Assembly (NCBI GenBank): GCA_002796305.1
Contig: PCWZ01000059.1
Span: 2,820-38,195, forward strand
Source of the DNA: Deltaproteobacteria bacterium CG11_big_fil_rev_8_21_14_0_20_49_13
Lineage (GTDB): Bacteria > UBA10199 > GCA-002796325 > 1-14-0-20-49-13
Reading direction: 5' to 3'
Length of the DNA: 35,376 bases
The translations under genes were made by a program, and so were the position numbers. The notes under the pieces are model-generated. The model saw only the letters and a program-made list of their open reading frames with translations, was not told the origin of the DNA and ran no database searches. This document shows, piece by piece, positions 16,038 through 23,612 of this stretch. Every line of letters begins with the position of its first letter. Within the stretch, counting starts at the first letter, position 1.

Positions 16038-16457
16038 TTATCCATAATGATATTTTTCGCCTCTTAAAATAGTGCACGCGCGGTACAACTGCTCCAGCAA
16101 AATGACCCGTGCTAGTTCGTGGGGAAAGGTCATTTTAGATAGGCTCAAAGTTGTGCGAGCCTTCGCTTTCATTGCGGGGGTAACACCCTTGGCGTCACCA
16201 ATAAAGAAGGTGAGCCTCTTGGTGCCGACGCGCTGGTGCCGTGAAAGGAATTCGGAAAGGCCTTTGGAAGAGGTCCGGTCGCCGTTCTCGTCGCAGACGA
16301 CCAGAAAATCGTCGCGGTCTATTTTCAAGCTTGCGTCGTCCTTTGCCACCGTTAGCTCAAAGGGCATGTAGCGCCCTATTCGCCCCGCATAATCTTCAAC
16401 CAGCTCCGTCATCGCCTTTGATTTTAGTTTGCCTATTGCCGCCACTCTTAATTTCAT
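16038..16457 (-). CDS. rlmH: 23S rRNA (pseudouridine1915-N3)-methyltransferase
   Basis: RlmH is a SPOUT-class enzyme that methylates pseudouridine 1915 in helix 69 of 23S rRNA, using S-adenosylmethionine. The C-terminal knot region is clear: TFFIGDAKGVTPAMK and FPHELARVILLEQLYRACTILRGEKYHYG, the family's invariant ending. I use the ATG at 16457 because MKLRVAAIGKLK matches the usual N-terminus (139 residues). An ATG at 16478 has a better Shine-Dalgarno-like AAGAGAG before it and would add seven residues. It is divergent from plsB, and a heptamer array follows the stop. Confidence 0.93.
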   Translation of the reverse strand: MKLRVAAIGKLKSKAMTELVEDYAGRIGRYMPFELTVAKDDASLKIDRDDFLVVCDENGDRTSSKGLSEFLSRHQRVGTKRLTFFIGDAKGVTPAMKAKARTTLSLSKMTFPHELARVILLEQLYRACTILRGEKYHYG

Positions 16458-16486
16458 GCCGTCATATAAACACACCATCGTCTCTC

Positions 16487-16515
16487 TTGCAAACATTTCG
16501 TAAAGAGGCTAGTAT
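16487..16515 (+). promoter_or_regulatory. predicted plsB promoter, leaderless arrangement
   Basis: TTGCAA (16487-16492), a 17-nt spacer and TAGTAT (16510-16515). Only 9 nt separate the -10 box from the ATG at 16525, and no Shine-Dalgarno is present. Confidence 0.5.
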
Positions 16516-16524
16516 CAACTCCGC

Positions 16525-19113
16525 ATGCCAACCGGAACAAATTATAAACTGCGCGGGGTAAAGGAGCTTCTTGCTTCCATTGCCGCCAGGACACTGCTTT
16601 TGCTTGAAAGAAAGTTACCGCGACTCTTTGGCGCGGACGAAGAGATAGACGCAGACCTCTACGCAAGCTCCATGACAACGGAGTTCAATTTGCTCCATTC
16701 GCTCATATTCCCCCGATTCTTTAGGAGGATAAACGTAGAAGTGGAAAATATCGACCATATAAGGGATCTTTCGCAGAGCTCTACGATCGTTTACGTCACA
16801 AAAGACGTAGGACAACTGGAATATAATTTCTTCAATTATCTCTTCTTAAAAGAGGACCTGCCGCTCGCAAAGTTCGTGAACGAGCTTTCGCTATGGCAAT
16901 GGCTTCCGTTCAGCGACCTTCATGCGATCGTCTCCGAACGCGCAAAGCGGTTCAAGGATCTGGGACCCCTTCCGCATCCGGTATCTTCCGGCTATTCCGG
17001 CGCTATCATCGAGAGCGGCGGCTCTGTATTTGTAAGGCTCAAATCCACGGCTATTTATAACGATCTTTACTGGTATACCGCATCCACAGACCCCTTGGCA
17101 GCCCTCTTGGCGGTTGAGGAAAGATCGCTAAAACCTATCTATATCGTTCCCCTTGATTTCATGTGGGACAAAAGGCCCGAAAAAACCGGCGGATCGATAA
17201 TCGATATATTTCCAAAACGCCTCGGCAAGATAATAACATTTTGGAAGAACTACAAGAGCAGGGCCGTCGTTAAGATAAGCGCTCCCATCAAGCTCTCCGA
17301 ATATATCGAGAACTACAGGACCGACCCGATTCTAATAAGGGCCCGAAAGCTCCGCGCAGAACTTCTGTACCTGCTTCATCAGGAGAAGAAGGTGACAACG
17401 GGGCCCGCCCTGAAACCGAGGTCCGTTATAATAGACGAGCTTTTGGAAGATGAGTCCCTGCAAAAGGCTGTCTATGAAATATCCGCCGAAAAGAAAAAGA
17501 CGGTGGAGGACCTGCAGGGACTCGCAAGGAAATATGCCGAAGAGATAGCGGCGGACATCAACTACAATTATATCGAGCTTGGCCACCGTTTGATGAACTG
17601 GGTCCTAAAGAACATCTACGACGGCATTGTGATAGGACAGGAAGGGTTATCGAATCTCAAGAAGGCGGCGGCAAAGGCTCCCATCATACTTGTTCCGAAT
17701 CACAAGAGCCACATGGACTACCTGCTTTTATCCACCGTGCTTTACGAGAACAATGTCTCCATTCCCCACATTGCCGCAGGCCTCAACCTTGCGTTCTGGC
17801 CGATGGGTCATATCTTCAGAAAATGCGGGGCTTTCTTTTTAAGAAGGTCTTTCGCAGGCAACAAGCTATATCGATCGGCCTTTAAGGCATATTTAAAGAT
17901 ACTTTTAAAAGAGGGATATTGCCAGGAATTCTTCATCGAAGGGGGCAGAAGTAGGACCGGCAAGCTTCTTCGCCCGAGAACAGGGATGCTCACGATGCTT
18001 GCGGAGTCGGTCGCCGAAGGCGCAACGCCAAGCGCCTACTTTGTGCCGGTCGCAATAACATATGATAAGGTGATCGAAGAATATAAAGGCGAGGTGGTGG
18101 GCGAGGCCAAGAAGAAAGAGGGCACACGGGACCTCTTCCGGCTGGGAAAATATTTGAAGCGCAGATACGGGCGTATCTATGTGAACTTTGGCGAACCGAT
18201 CCTTTATCAGAACACAACGGGTGGGATACCGGAGAAAGTTCTAAAGCTTGCCAACGCCATCACCATAACCATCAACAGAGAGACGGTAGTTACTCCAAGC
18301 GCCGTTGCCGCCGTCTCCGCCCTTATCTCACCCAAAAAGGGGATAACCAGAGAATCGATATTCCTAAACGCCAAAGAATCCCTAAAACACCTTGAATGGA
18401 AAGGCGCGCAGTTCTCAGACAGCCTGAAGGCCAACAGCGCAAATTCTTTGACCGAGGCCATAGGGCAGTTCGAGGCGATGAAGGCGCTGACGCTTCACGA
18501 CGAGTTCGATCCTGCCTGTTTTGAGATAAAAGAAGACTCACGCATAACCCTTGACTACTACAAGAACAACATTATCCATTTCTTTGTATCGGCCGGTGTC
18601 ATGGCATCGATACTCCTCTCCTACATCAAAAAGGGGAACTTAAAGCCTACGATAGAAGAACTAAAGAGACCCTACATATTCTGTAAGAGGCTCTTTGCCC
18701 ATGAGTTTGCGTTCGGTACGCGAATGAACGTTGAAGAACATATAGAGAAGGTCGTGGCGTTCCTCGATGAGACCGGCTTCGGTATCGAACGCCTGGAGCT
18801 CTACAAGAGCATTGTGGCCAACTTCTTTGAATCTTATCTAGCGGCGCTCACCGCCTGCAGGAACATGGAACCGATGGAAGAAAAGGCTCTCCTTAAAAAG
18901 ATGAGAAAATGCGCACGACATATGCTTCTTTTGGGGATGATCGAACGTCCGGAGGCGATTTCGACGCCCATTTTTAAGGATGCGATATCAAATTTCCTGT
19001 TTCAGGGGATATTGAAGGCCGAAACGGACGCAAAAGGGCGTAAACTCTACTCTTGGCTCGACAAAGACTCATCCGCAGAAAACCTTAAACAAAAGCTTGA
19101 AGAGTTGGCCTGA
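16525..19113 (+). CDS. plsB: glycerol-3-phosphate 1-O-acyltransferase, PlsB family
   Basis: PlsB is the membrane-associated enzyme that makes 1-acyl-glycerol-3-phosphate, the first step of phospholipid synthesis. The acyltransferase motifs are visible in order: block I NHKSHMDYL (H393 and D398 form the H-x4-D catalytic pair), block II near FFLRRSF, block III EGGRSRTGK (about 472-480), and block IV FVPVAITYD. A large N-terminal region of about 370 residues and an alpha-helical C-terminus surround the catalytic core, as in E. coli PlsB. At 862 residues it is slightly longer than E. coli PlsB. No repeat insertions are obvious. The start at 16525 lacks a Shine-Dalgarno. Confidence 0.92.
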   Translation: MPTGTNYKLRGVKELLASIAARTLLLLERKLPRLFGADEEIDADLYASSMTTEFNLLHSLIFPRFFRRINVEVENIDHIRDLSQSSTIVYVTKDVGQLEYNFFNYLFLKEDLPLAKFVNELSLWQWLPFSDLHAIVSERAKRFKDLGPLPHPVSSGYSGAIIESGGSVFVRLKSTAIYNDLYWYTASTDPLAALLAVEERSLKPIYIVPLDFMWDKRPEKTGGSIIDIFPKRLGKIITFWKNYKSRAVVKISAPIKLSEYIENYRTDPILIRARKLRAELLYLLHQEKKVTTGPALKPRSVIIDELLEDESLQKAVYEISAEKKKTVEDLQGLARKYAEEIAADINYNYIELGHRLMNWVLKNIYDGIVIGQEGLSNLKKAAAKAPIILVPNHKSHMDYLLLSTVLYENNVSIPHIAAGLNLAFWPMGHIFRKCGAFFLRRSFAGNKLYRSAFKAYLKILLKEGYCQEFFIEGGRSRTGKLLRPRTGMLTMLAESVAEGATPSAYFVPVAITYDKVIEEYKGEVVGEAKKKEGTRDLFRLGKYLKRRYGRIYVNFGEPILYQNTTGGIPEKVLKLANAITITINRETVVTPSAVAAVSALISPKKGITRESIFLNAKESLKHLEWKGAQFSDSLKANSANSLTEAIGQFEAMKALTLHDEFDPACFEIKEDSRITLDYYKNNIIHFFVSAGVMASILLSYIKKGNLKPTIEELKRPYIFCKRLFAHEFAFGTRMNVEEHIEKVVAFLDETGFGIERLELYKSIVANFFESYLAALTACRNMEPMEEKALLKKMRKCARHMLLLGMIERPEAISTPIFKDAISNFLFQGILKAETDAKGRKLYSWLDKDSSAENLKQKLEELA

Positions 19114-19123
19114 AGTCACTATT

Positions 19124-19323
19124 TTTCCACAGTAGGTACTTTTTAACACATTTCCGACGGTTTGCCACAAAATAGCATGTTAGCGCAACACCATAGATTA
19201 TAAAGATATTTACTGCTTGTTTCTTGAGCAACCTGCTCTGGGACGCTTATTCTTGACTGAATCGACTACCATTGCCCCCTTATCCACAAGCTTATCCACA
19301 GTTTGTTTTTTTGGTGTGGATAT
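19124..19323. promoter_or_regulatory. cluster of DnaA-box-like sites
   Basis: Two perfect TTATCCACA boxes lie in direct repeat 12 bp apart (19280-19288 and 19292-19300). One-mismatch sites are TTTTCCACA (19124-19132) and, inverted, TGTGGATAT (19315-19323). Such clustering is typical of origins and DnaA-controlled promoters. No dnaA or dnaN gene is in the window, so an origin role is only a hypothesis. Confidence 0.4.
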
Positions 19324-19413
19324 CGGCGACAGAACCTGCATAATTGACCCCACACGCAACGTTATTCCGGGATATAAAAGCACGCTCTCCCCATATGGTT
19401 TATTTTTTTTCAT
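19210..19413 (-). CDS. possible small protein, 67 aa, doubtful
   Basis: I do not recognise this open frame. It encodes a basic 67-residue product with a central hydrophobic patch (VLLYPGITLRVGSIMQVLSPI) and no known motif. A weak AGTGAG lies just before the ATG. The DnaA-box-like repeats fall inside it and would encode VDKLVDKG, so the frame may exist by chance over a regulatory region. Comparison with related genomes would decide. Confidence 0.2.
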   Translation of the reverse strand: MKKNKPYGESVLLYPGITLRVGSIMQVLSPISTPKKQTVDKLVDKGAMVVDSVKNKRPRAGCSRNKQ

Positions 19414-19517
19414 ATCTCACTTTTTATGCTCTTTGGACCGTTTCTTGCAAGCGCAAAACAACTTTTTTAAAAAACCTTCTTCCGCTTTAACGGCGTGGGA
19501 CGTACATTAAATTTTAT

Positions 19518-19547
19518 TTGACACGGCAAGACCGCATGTACTATATA
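19518..19547 (+). promoter_or_regulatory. predicted HU promoter
   Basis: A consensus TTGACA (19518-19523), an 18-nt spacer and TATATA (19542-19547). This predicts a leader of about 125 nt that carries a G/C hairpin before the strong GGGAGGTGA ribosome-binding site. Confidence 0.6.
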
Positions 19548-19679
19548 TCAGCAAGTTATCGGGTTGCAAAAATTTATTCAGGCGCGGTTTTTAAGAAGTG
19601 CCCGCCGCAACGGGCGAGGGGGGAGTTAAAAATCGTTTTCAAAAATTTAAAATCCAAAACAGAAGGGAGGTGAATACAA

Positions 19680-19952
19680 ATGACAAAAGCAGAACTCATT
19701 AACTACATCGCGAAGGATTGCAAGACCTCAAAGGCAACAGCAGAGAAGGTGTTGAATCACACGATCAACAACATCTCCAAGTGCTTAAAGAGGAAGGACA
19801 AGATCACATTGACAGGTTTCGGTACGTTCTACGTGGCAAGGAGAAAAGCACGTCGCGGCCGTAATCCGCAGACCGGCGCTGAGATCACGATCAAGGCGGC
19901 GAACGTCCCCAGGTTCAAGCCAGGTAAACAGCTGAAGAGCTGGGTATATTGA
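19680..19952 (+). CDS. HU-family nucleoid DNA-binding protein
   Basis: HU proteins are small dimeric proteins that bend DNA and compact the nucleoid. All 90 residues match the family: MTKAELINYIAKDCKTSKATAEKVLNH at the N-terminus, LTGFGTFYVARRKARRGRNPQTG for the DNA-binding arm (with the conserved RNPQTG and an expected Pro at the tip), and VPRFKPGKQLK at the end. A GGAGGTGA ribosome-binding site lies 7 nt upstream. It is a monocistronic gene with its own promoter and terminator. HU versus IHF cannot be firmly told apart, but the sequence is HU-like. Confidence 0.95.
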   Translation: MTKAELINYIAKDCKTSKATAEKVLNHTINNISKCLKRKDKITLTGFGTFYVARRKARRGRNPQTGAEITIKAANVPRFKPGKQLKSWVY

Positions 19953-19982
19953 ACTTAATATTTGGAAAAAGTTTTACGAAAA

Positions 19983-20018
19983 GGGCGACCACACTCGAGA
20001 GAGCGGTTGCCTTTTTTG
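19983..20018 (+). terminator. rho-independent terminator after HU
   Basis: GGCGACC pairs with GGTTGCC (one G-T pair) around a 15-nt loop and is followed by TTTTTT. It lies about 35 bp after the HU stop and 20 bp before the convergent TatD-rSAM gene ends. Confidence 0.7.
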
Positions 20019-20030
20019 TTTTTGTCTGCG

Positions 20031-21497
20031 TTATCCAACATCTTGATATTCGCGGACGCAGAGGGTGACCCCAAGTTCCTTTTCGGCGAGATCCTTTGCG
20101 ACCTCAACATCCACTTCCGGACATGTAACAACGGTCGCTGTTACGGATGGAATGTATCTCTTTGCCTCTTTTATGAAATCGCAGACCTCTTTAAAGGCCT
20201 CCGCCTTATATTTAGATGGACATATCTTTGAATAAACGTCCGCATTGTGCGCGTTAAGGCTGACCGATATCGAGTCAACAAGGCCCTTGAGTTCAGGCAG
20301 GACGTTCCTTTGATGAATAAGGTTCGCAAGGCCGTCGGTATTGAGCCTTACCTTTATCCCGTCCTCTTTTAATCTTTTGGCGATGACCTTCAAAATCTCG
20401 AACCTCTGCGTAGGTTCGCCAAACCCGCAAAAGACCACCTCTTCGAAACCCTTGGGGTCTCCCATTGCCCTGAATATATCTTCAATGTCGGGTTCGCGCG
20501 AAAGTTTCAGATTATGCCCCTTCACTTCAAAGGTGGCGTTCCTCTTTGGACAAAAGGTGCAGGCAAGCGTGCATTTGTTCGTTATGTTGAGATAGAGAGA
20601 GTTCCTGATGGGATACACTATCTTTGCATCGGGGATCTCGCCCTTTAGGTGGAACAGTTTTTTTGCATTGAGGGAGGTGATACGCCCCACATCTTCAAGC
20701 GATAATTTCTTTATCCCGGCTATCTTCTTGGCCACCTCTACAACGTAGGCTGGCTCGTTTCGCTTTCCCCTGTAAGGTTCGGGGGCTATGAACGGACAAT
20801 CGGTCTCGATAAGAAGTTTTTCTACCGGCACGTATTTGACCACCGCCTGCAACTCTTCCGACTTTTTCTTGAAGGTGACCGCCCCGGTTACCGAGATATA
20901 ATATCCAAGGTCAAGCACCCTCTTTGCAAGGACGGTGGAGCCGCTGAAACAGTGCATCACCCCGCCCCAGTTGGCGGCGCGGTTCTTTCTTAACGTGAAC
21001 ACGGTATCGTCGTGCGCCTCTCTGTCGTGTATGATGACCGGCAACCTTAACTTATTGGCAAGTGCAATTTGAGCGCAAAAGCACTCGATCTGGTCCTTTT
21101 TGAGCTTTTCGTGATCTTTTTCTTTTGAGATGTAGTGATAATCAAGACCGATCTCGCCTACCGCGACAACCTTCGGGTCTTCAGCCAACTTTTCTATTAG
21201 TTCTAAAGAATCCCCAAGCTTATTGTTCGAGCAGGGTCGAGAACTTCTCGACTCATCCGTCTGCGACGGATTCGCTCGAAGCATATTACCGGCATCGTGC
21301 GGATGAAAACCGATGGTCGAGAATATATTGTCGTTCTTCTTTGCTAGTTCGAGCGACTTGAAATTGTCCTCAAGCCCGGCTCCGGAGCCTATATTGATTA
21401 TATATTCAAGACCGGCTTCAAATGCCCGCTTGATGATATCTTCCCGCTCTTTATCATAGTCGGGAAATGTCAGATGTGAATGGGTATCGATAAACAT
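20031..21497 (-). CDS. TatD-family hydrolase fused to a TatD-associated radical SAM domain
   Basis: The first 270 or so residues are a TatD-type metal-dependent DNase: MFIDTHSHLTF, GFHPHDA, VGEIGLDYHY, VIIHDREAHDD, MHCFSGS, ETDCPFIAPEPYRGKRNEP. From about residue 285 a radical SAM domain starts with NITNKCTLACTFCPKR (C-x3-C-x2-C for the [4Fe-4S] cluster) and continues with FCGFGEPTQR and RLNTDGLAN. These two domains are known as neighbours or fusions (TatD-linked radical SAM family); the substrate is not known. The frame opens at 21509, but those codons belong to the 62-bp repeat, so ATG 21497 is used (488 residues). About 18-25 residues near 73-91 between HPHDAG and LELIEKLAE derive from a palindrome at 21226-21280. 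Confidence 0.88.
   Translation of the reverse strand: MFIDTHSHLTFPDYDKEREDIIKRAFEAGLEYIINIGSGAGLEDNFKSLELAKKNDNIFSTIGFHPHDAGNMLRANPSQTDESRSSRPCSNNKLGDSLELIEKLAEDPKVVAVGEIGLDYHYISKEKDHEKLKKDQIECFCAQIALANKLRLPVIIHDREAHDDTVFTLRKNRAANWGGVMHCFSGSTVLAKRVLDLGYYISVTGAVTFKKKSEELQAVVKYVPVEKLLIETDCPFIAPEPYRGKRNEPAYVVEVAKKIAGIKKLSLEDVGRITSLNAKKLFHLKGEIPDAKIVYPIRNSLYLNITNKCTLACTFCPKRNATFEVKGHNLKLSREPDIEDIFRAMGDPKGFEEVVFCGFGEPTQRFEILKVIAKRLKEDGIKVRLNTDGLANLIHQRNVLPELKGLVDSISVSLNAHNADVYSKICPSKYKAEAFKEVCDFIKEAKRYIPSVTATVVTCPEVDVEVAKDLAEKELGVTLCVREYQDVG
21226..21280. repeat. palindromic insertion inside the TatD domain
   Basis: TTCGAGC (21226-21232) and GCTCGAA (21274-21280) are outer arms. GTCGAGAA-CTTCTCGAC (21236-21252) and TCCGTC-TGC-GACGGA are inner palindromes. 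The translated segment contains TDESRSSRPCS, foreign to TatD sequences. Confidence 0.75.
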
Positions 21498-21504
21498 TGG
21501 AATT

Positions 21505-21566
21505 GTCATTCCCGCAAAAGCGGGAATCCCCTTAGTAGACTAGATCCCTGCTTTCGCGGGGATGAC
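21505..21566. repeat. 62-bp double-hairpin element before the TatD-rSAM gene
   Basis: It runs from GTCATTCCCGC to GCGGGGATGAC, with hairpins TTCCCGC-AAAA-GCGGGAA and a CCCTGC-TTTC-GCGGGG-type partner. It has exactly the same length as the copies in polX and gpmI. It ends 7 nt before the preferred start and provides the alternative upstream ATG. Confidence 0.85.
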
Positions 21567-21572
21567 AGGCAT

Positions 21573-22193
21573 TCAGAAGGCATCGAGCATCTTCTTTATC
21601 GTCTCCTGCCACTGCGCCTCTTTACATCCTTCAGCTAACTTGAAGGCCTTCTCCAAGAACAATCTCACCTCCGGTTCGCCCGTCCCCTTCTTTAAGATCG
21701 CCTCACATAGAGTGAAATCAATGTTCTTTGATGAAATGAACCCGTCGAAGTCGCCTTCCATAGAACCTACCAAAGCCTCCATCGCCTTCTTCTTACTCCC
21801 CTTCTTTAAATATGCGTGACCTATCGTTATATAAGCCTGATGTCTAAAGACGGGGTTGTCGGGGATTATCTCAAGCACTTTTTTTGCCTTCTTGATGGCC
21901 TGGTCAAACTCGGAGAATTCATCCAGAAGCAGGCGCGCCGAGATGAGCTTTAGCGCAGGATCTTTTGGGATGAGCTTTTCCGCACGCTCGTAGTGCCGCC
22001 ATGCGGTCTTGAACTCACCTTTCATCTTATAAAGAACGCCTAATGTCGAATGAAAAAGCCCCATCGAAACGTCATCGGTAACTTTTGTAAGACAGTTGGA
22101 AAGGAGTTTCTCCGCGTCCTCGAACTGTTTTGTCTTTAAAAGTTCGAACGCCCTGTAACAGACATCACTCGCGTTAATTATTTCTTCAGACAT
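21573..22193 (-). CDS. TPR-repeat protein
   Basis: This 206-residue cytoplasmic protein is built of tetratricopeptide-like helical pairs: ELLKTKQFEDAEKLLSNCL, FHSTLGVLYKMKGEFKTAWRHYERAEKLIPKDP, ARLLLDEFSEFDQAIKKAKKVLEIIPDNP and AYITIGHAYLKKGSKKKAMEALVGSM. The consensus positions (G/A at 8, Y at 11, A at 20, P at 32) are present in the central two repeats. No signal peptide. Its 5' end overlaps the 3' end of the inositol-phosphatase-like gene by 16 bp, so the two are co-transcribed. The binding partner is unknown. Confidence 0.85.
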   Translation of the reverse strand: MSEEIINASDVCYRAFELLKTKQFEDAEKLLSNCLTKVTDDVSMGLFHSTLGVLYKMKGEFKTAWRHYERAEKLIPKDPALKLISARLLLDEFSEFDQAIKKAKKVLEIIPDNPVFRHQAYITIGHAYLKKGSKKKAMEALVGSMEGDFDGFISSKNIDFTLCEAILKKGTGEPEVRLFLEKAFKLAEGCKEAQWQETIKKMLDAF

Positions 22194-22954
22194 AGTACAT
22201 TGACCATCTCCTTGTGAAGACGGCCGTTTGACGCCAATATTTCAATTCCGTATATGTCAAGAGGGCCGCCGTTGAACATGGTAACGCTCCCTCCCGCCTC
22301 TTTCACTATCAACTGACCCGCCGCAATGTCCCAAGGCTTCAGATAAAGTTCCCAGAAACCGTCGAACCTGCCGCACGCCACAGAGCAGAGATCGGTCACG
22401 GCCGCGCCGTCGCGTCTGATGGACGCCGCCCTGTCCAAAAAGTTCAAAAAATGTACGGCATTGTTCTTCTGCTCGTCTCTGCTTTTATTATACGCAAAAC
22501 CCGTATCAAGTAAAGCCTTCCTTAGCTCTTTTGTTTCGGACACCTTTATACGCCTGCCGTTAAGGGTCGAGCCCGAACCTTTTTCGGCGACAAAGAGCTC
22601 ATCGTGATTTGATTCATATGCCACGCCTAGGACAACATAGCCTTTATATTCAAGTGCGATAGATACCGCAAAAAGAGGGTATCCGTGGGCATAGTTAAGC
22701 GTCCCGTCGAGCGGGTCGATTATCCAGCGGTAGTCGGACTTAAGCCGGTTTCCTGTTCCCTCCTCAGCCATAATATCGTGGCCGGGAAATTCTTTTTGAA
22801 GGCGGGTAACAATAAGTTTTTCGCACTTCTTATCGATGTCGGTTACGATATCTGTCTCTATCTTGTACTCGATATCGTGCATTTTACCCAAATTATCGTG
22901 CTGAATGGCCCCGGCCTCTTTCGCAAGTTCAATGGCTATGTCTAAGTGGCTCAT
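22178..22954 (-). CDS. suhB: inositol monophosphatase family protein
   Basis: This 258-residue Mg-dependent phosphatase belongs to the IMPase/SuhB family. The metal-binding motifs are E-E-G-T-G (about residue 65, AEEGTG), WIIDPLDGTLNYAHGYP (D-P-L-D-G-T, about 80-85) and LKPWDIAAGQLIVKEAGG near the C-terminus. The substrate could be inositol-1-phosphate or another sugar or nucleotide phosphate; motifs alone do not choose. It overlaps comF by 4 bp at its start and the TPR gene at its end. Confidence 0.88.
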   Translation of the reverse strand: MSHLDIAIELAKEAGAIQHDNLGKMHDIEYKIETDIVTDIDKKCEKLIVTRLQKEFPGHDIMAEEGTGNRLKSDYRWIIDPLDGTLNYAHGYPLFAVSIALEYKGYVVLGVAYESNHDELFVAEKGSGSTLNGRRIKVSETKELRKALLDTGFAYNKSRDEQKNNAVHFLNFLDRAASIRRDGAAVTDLCSVACGRFDGFWELYLKPWDIAAGQLIVKEAGGSVTMFNGGPLDIYGIEILASNGRLHKEMVNVLCLKK

Positions 22955-23610
22955 AATGTCCTTGCGATTGTTAGCACATCAACCCTGCCGGCGCCACATC
23001 TTTTAAGAGCGCGGGCGCACTCGTTAACGGTGGCGCCCGTGGTCATGACGTCGTCGATCAGAAGCATATCCCCCCCGGGACACACACTTAATCCTGAATT
23101 CAGTGCGTGTCCATGAAAGGCGTCCTTAACGTTATCCATCCGCTCTCTCCTTGTAAGACCCACTTGGTCCATTGTCTCTCTAGTTCTTTTGAGAAGCGCC
23201 GGGTCGTACTTAAATCCGCAAAGTTTTGCCAGCTCTTTGGCCAGTAACGCCGATTGATTGTATCCGCGCGAACGCAGTCTTTCAAGATGAAGCGGCACAG
23301 GGACAACTAGGTCGTATTCATAGTTGACCTTGCGGGAAAGCAGCATGACCAAGCTCTTTGCAAGGTCGGTCCTTTTGTTGTATTTAAAATTGTGAACGAC
23401 ATCCATCCATGCCCCCTCATAAGAGGCCAGAGAGAGCGCGGAATCAAAATGCGCCTTTTTAAGTTCGGGACTGAAAAATTTCGAATCGAGCCAGTTGATC
23501 CTTGCGTGACAGCTCTTACAGACAGGCTCCGCCTCAACGCCAAGGAGATCATCGCACACAATGCATTTTGGCGGGAAAATCACGTCTAATATCGAGGATA
23601 AGATGTTCAC
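22951..23610 (-). CDS. comF: ComF family phosphoribosyltransferase-like protein
   Basis: ComF proteins take part in natural DNA uptake and related DNA processing. The 219 residues begin with a zinc-ribbon pattern (CIVCDDLLG, then CKSCH), followed by a Phe/Tyr-rich linker, VVPVPLHLERLRSRGYNQSALLAKELAKL and the PRPP-binding loop LLIDDVMTTGATVNECARALKRCGAGRV. Two bases separate it from gpmI upstream, and it overlaps the next gene by 4 bp. No other competence gene is in the window. Confidence 0.92.
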   Translation of the reverse strand: MNILSSILDVIFPPKCIVCDDLLGVEAEPVCKSCHARINWLDSKFFSPELKKAHFDSALSLASYEGAWMDVVHNFKYNKRTDLAKSLVMLLSRKVNYEYDLVVPVPLHLERLRSRGYNQSALLAKELAKLCGFKYDPALLKRTRETMDQVGLTRRERMDNVKDAFHGHALNSGLSVCPGGDMLLIDDVMTTGATVNECARALKRCGAGRVDVLTIARTL

Positions 23611-23612
23611 GC

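Larger units (their letters stand above)
19114..19679. other. 566-bp spacer: DnaA-box-like sites, A/T runs and the HU promoter
   Basis: No convincing gene fills this spacer. From left to right it holds DnaA-box-like sequences (19124-19323), a small weak minus-strand frame (19210-19413), A/T-rich runs around 19397-19475, the HU promoter (19518-19547) and a leader with a hairpin GCCCG-CCGCAA-CGGGC (about 19601-19616). Confidence 0.6.

Noticed and set aside
15493-16047. A 184-codon plus-strand frame across the polX 5' end
   Set aside because: It is antisense to the PolX N-terminal domain and the heptamer array; no domain is seen.
15958-16077. A 40-residue N-terminal extension of PolX
   Set aside because: These codons are the AGTCTGA heptamer array and overlap rlmH in another frame; the family start is at 15957.
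19962-20231. An 89-codon plus-strand frame after HU
   Set aside because: It contains the HU terminator and is antisense to the end of the TatD-rSAM gene.
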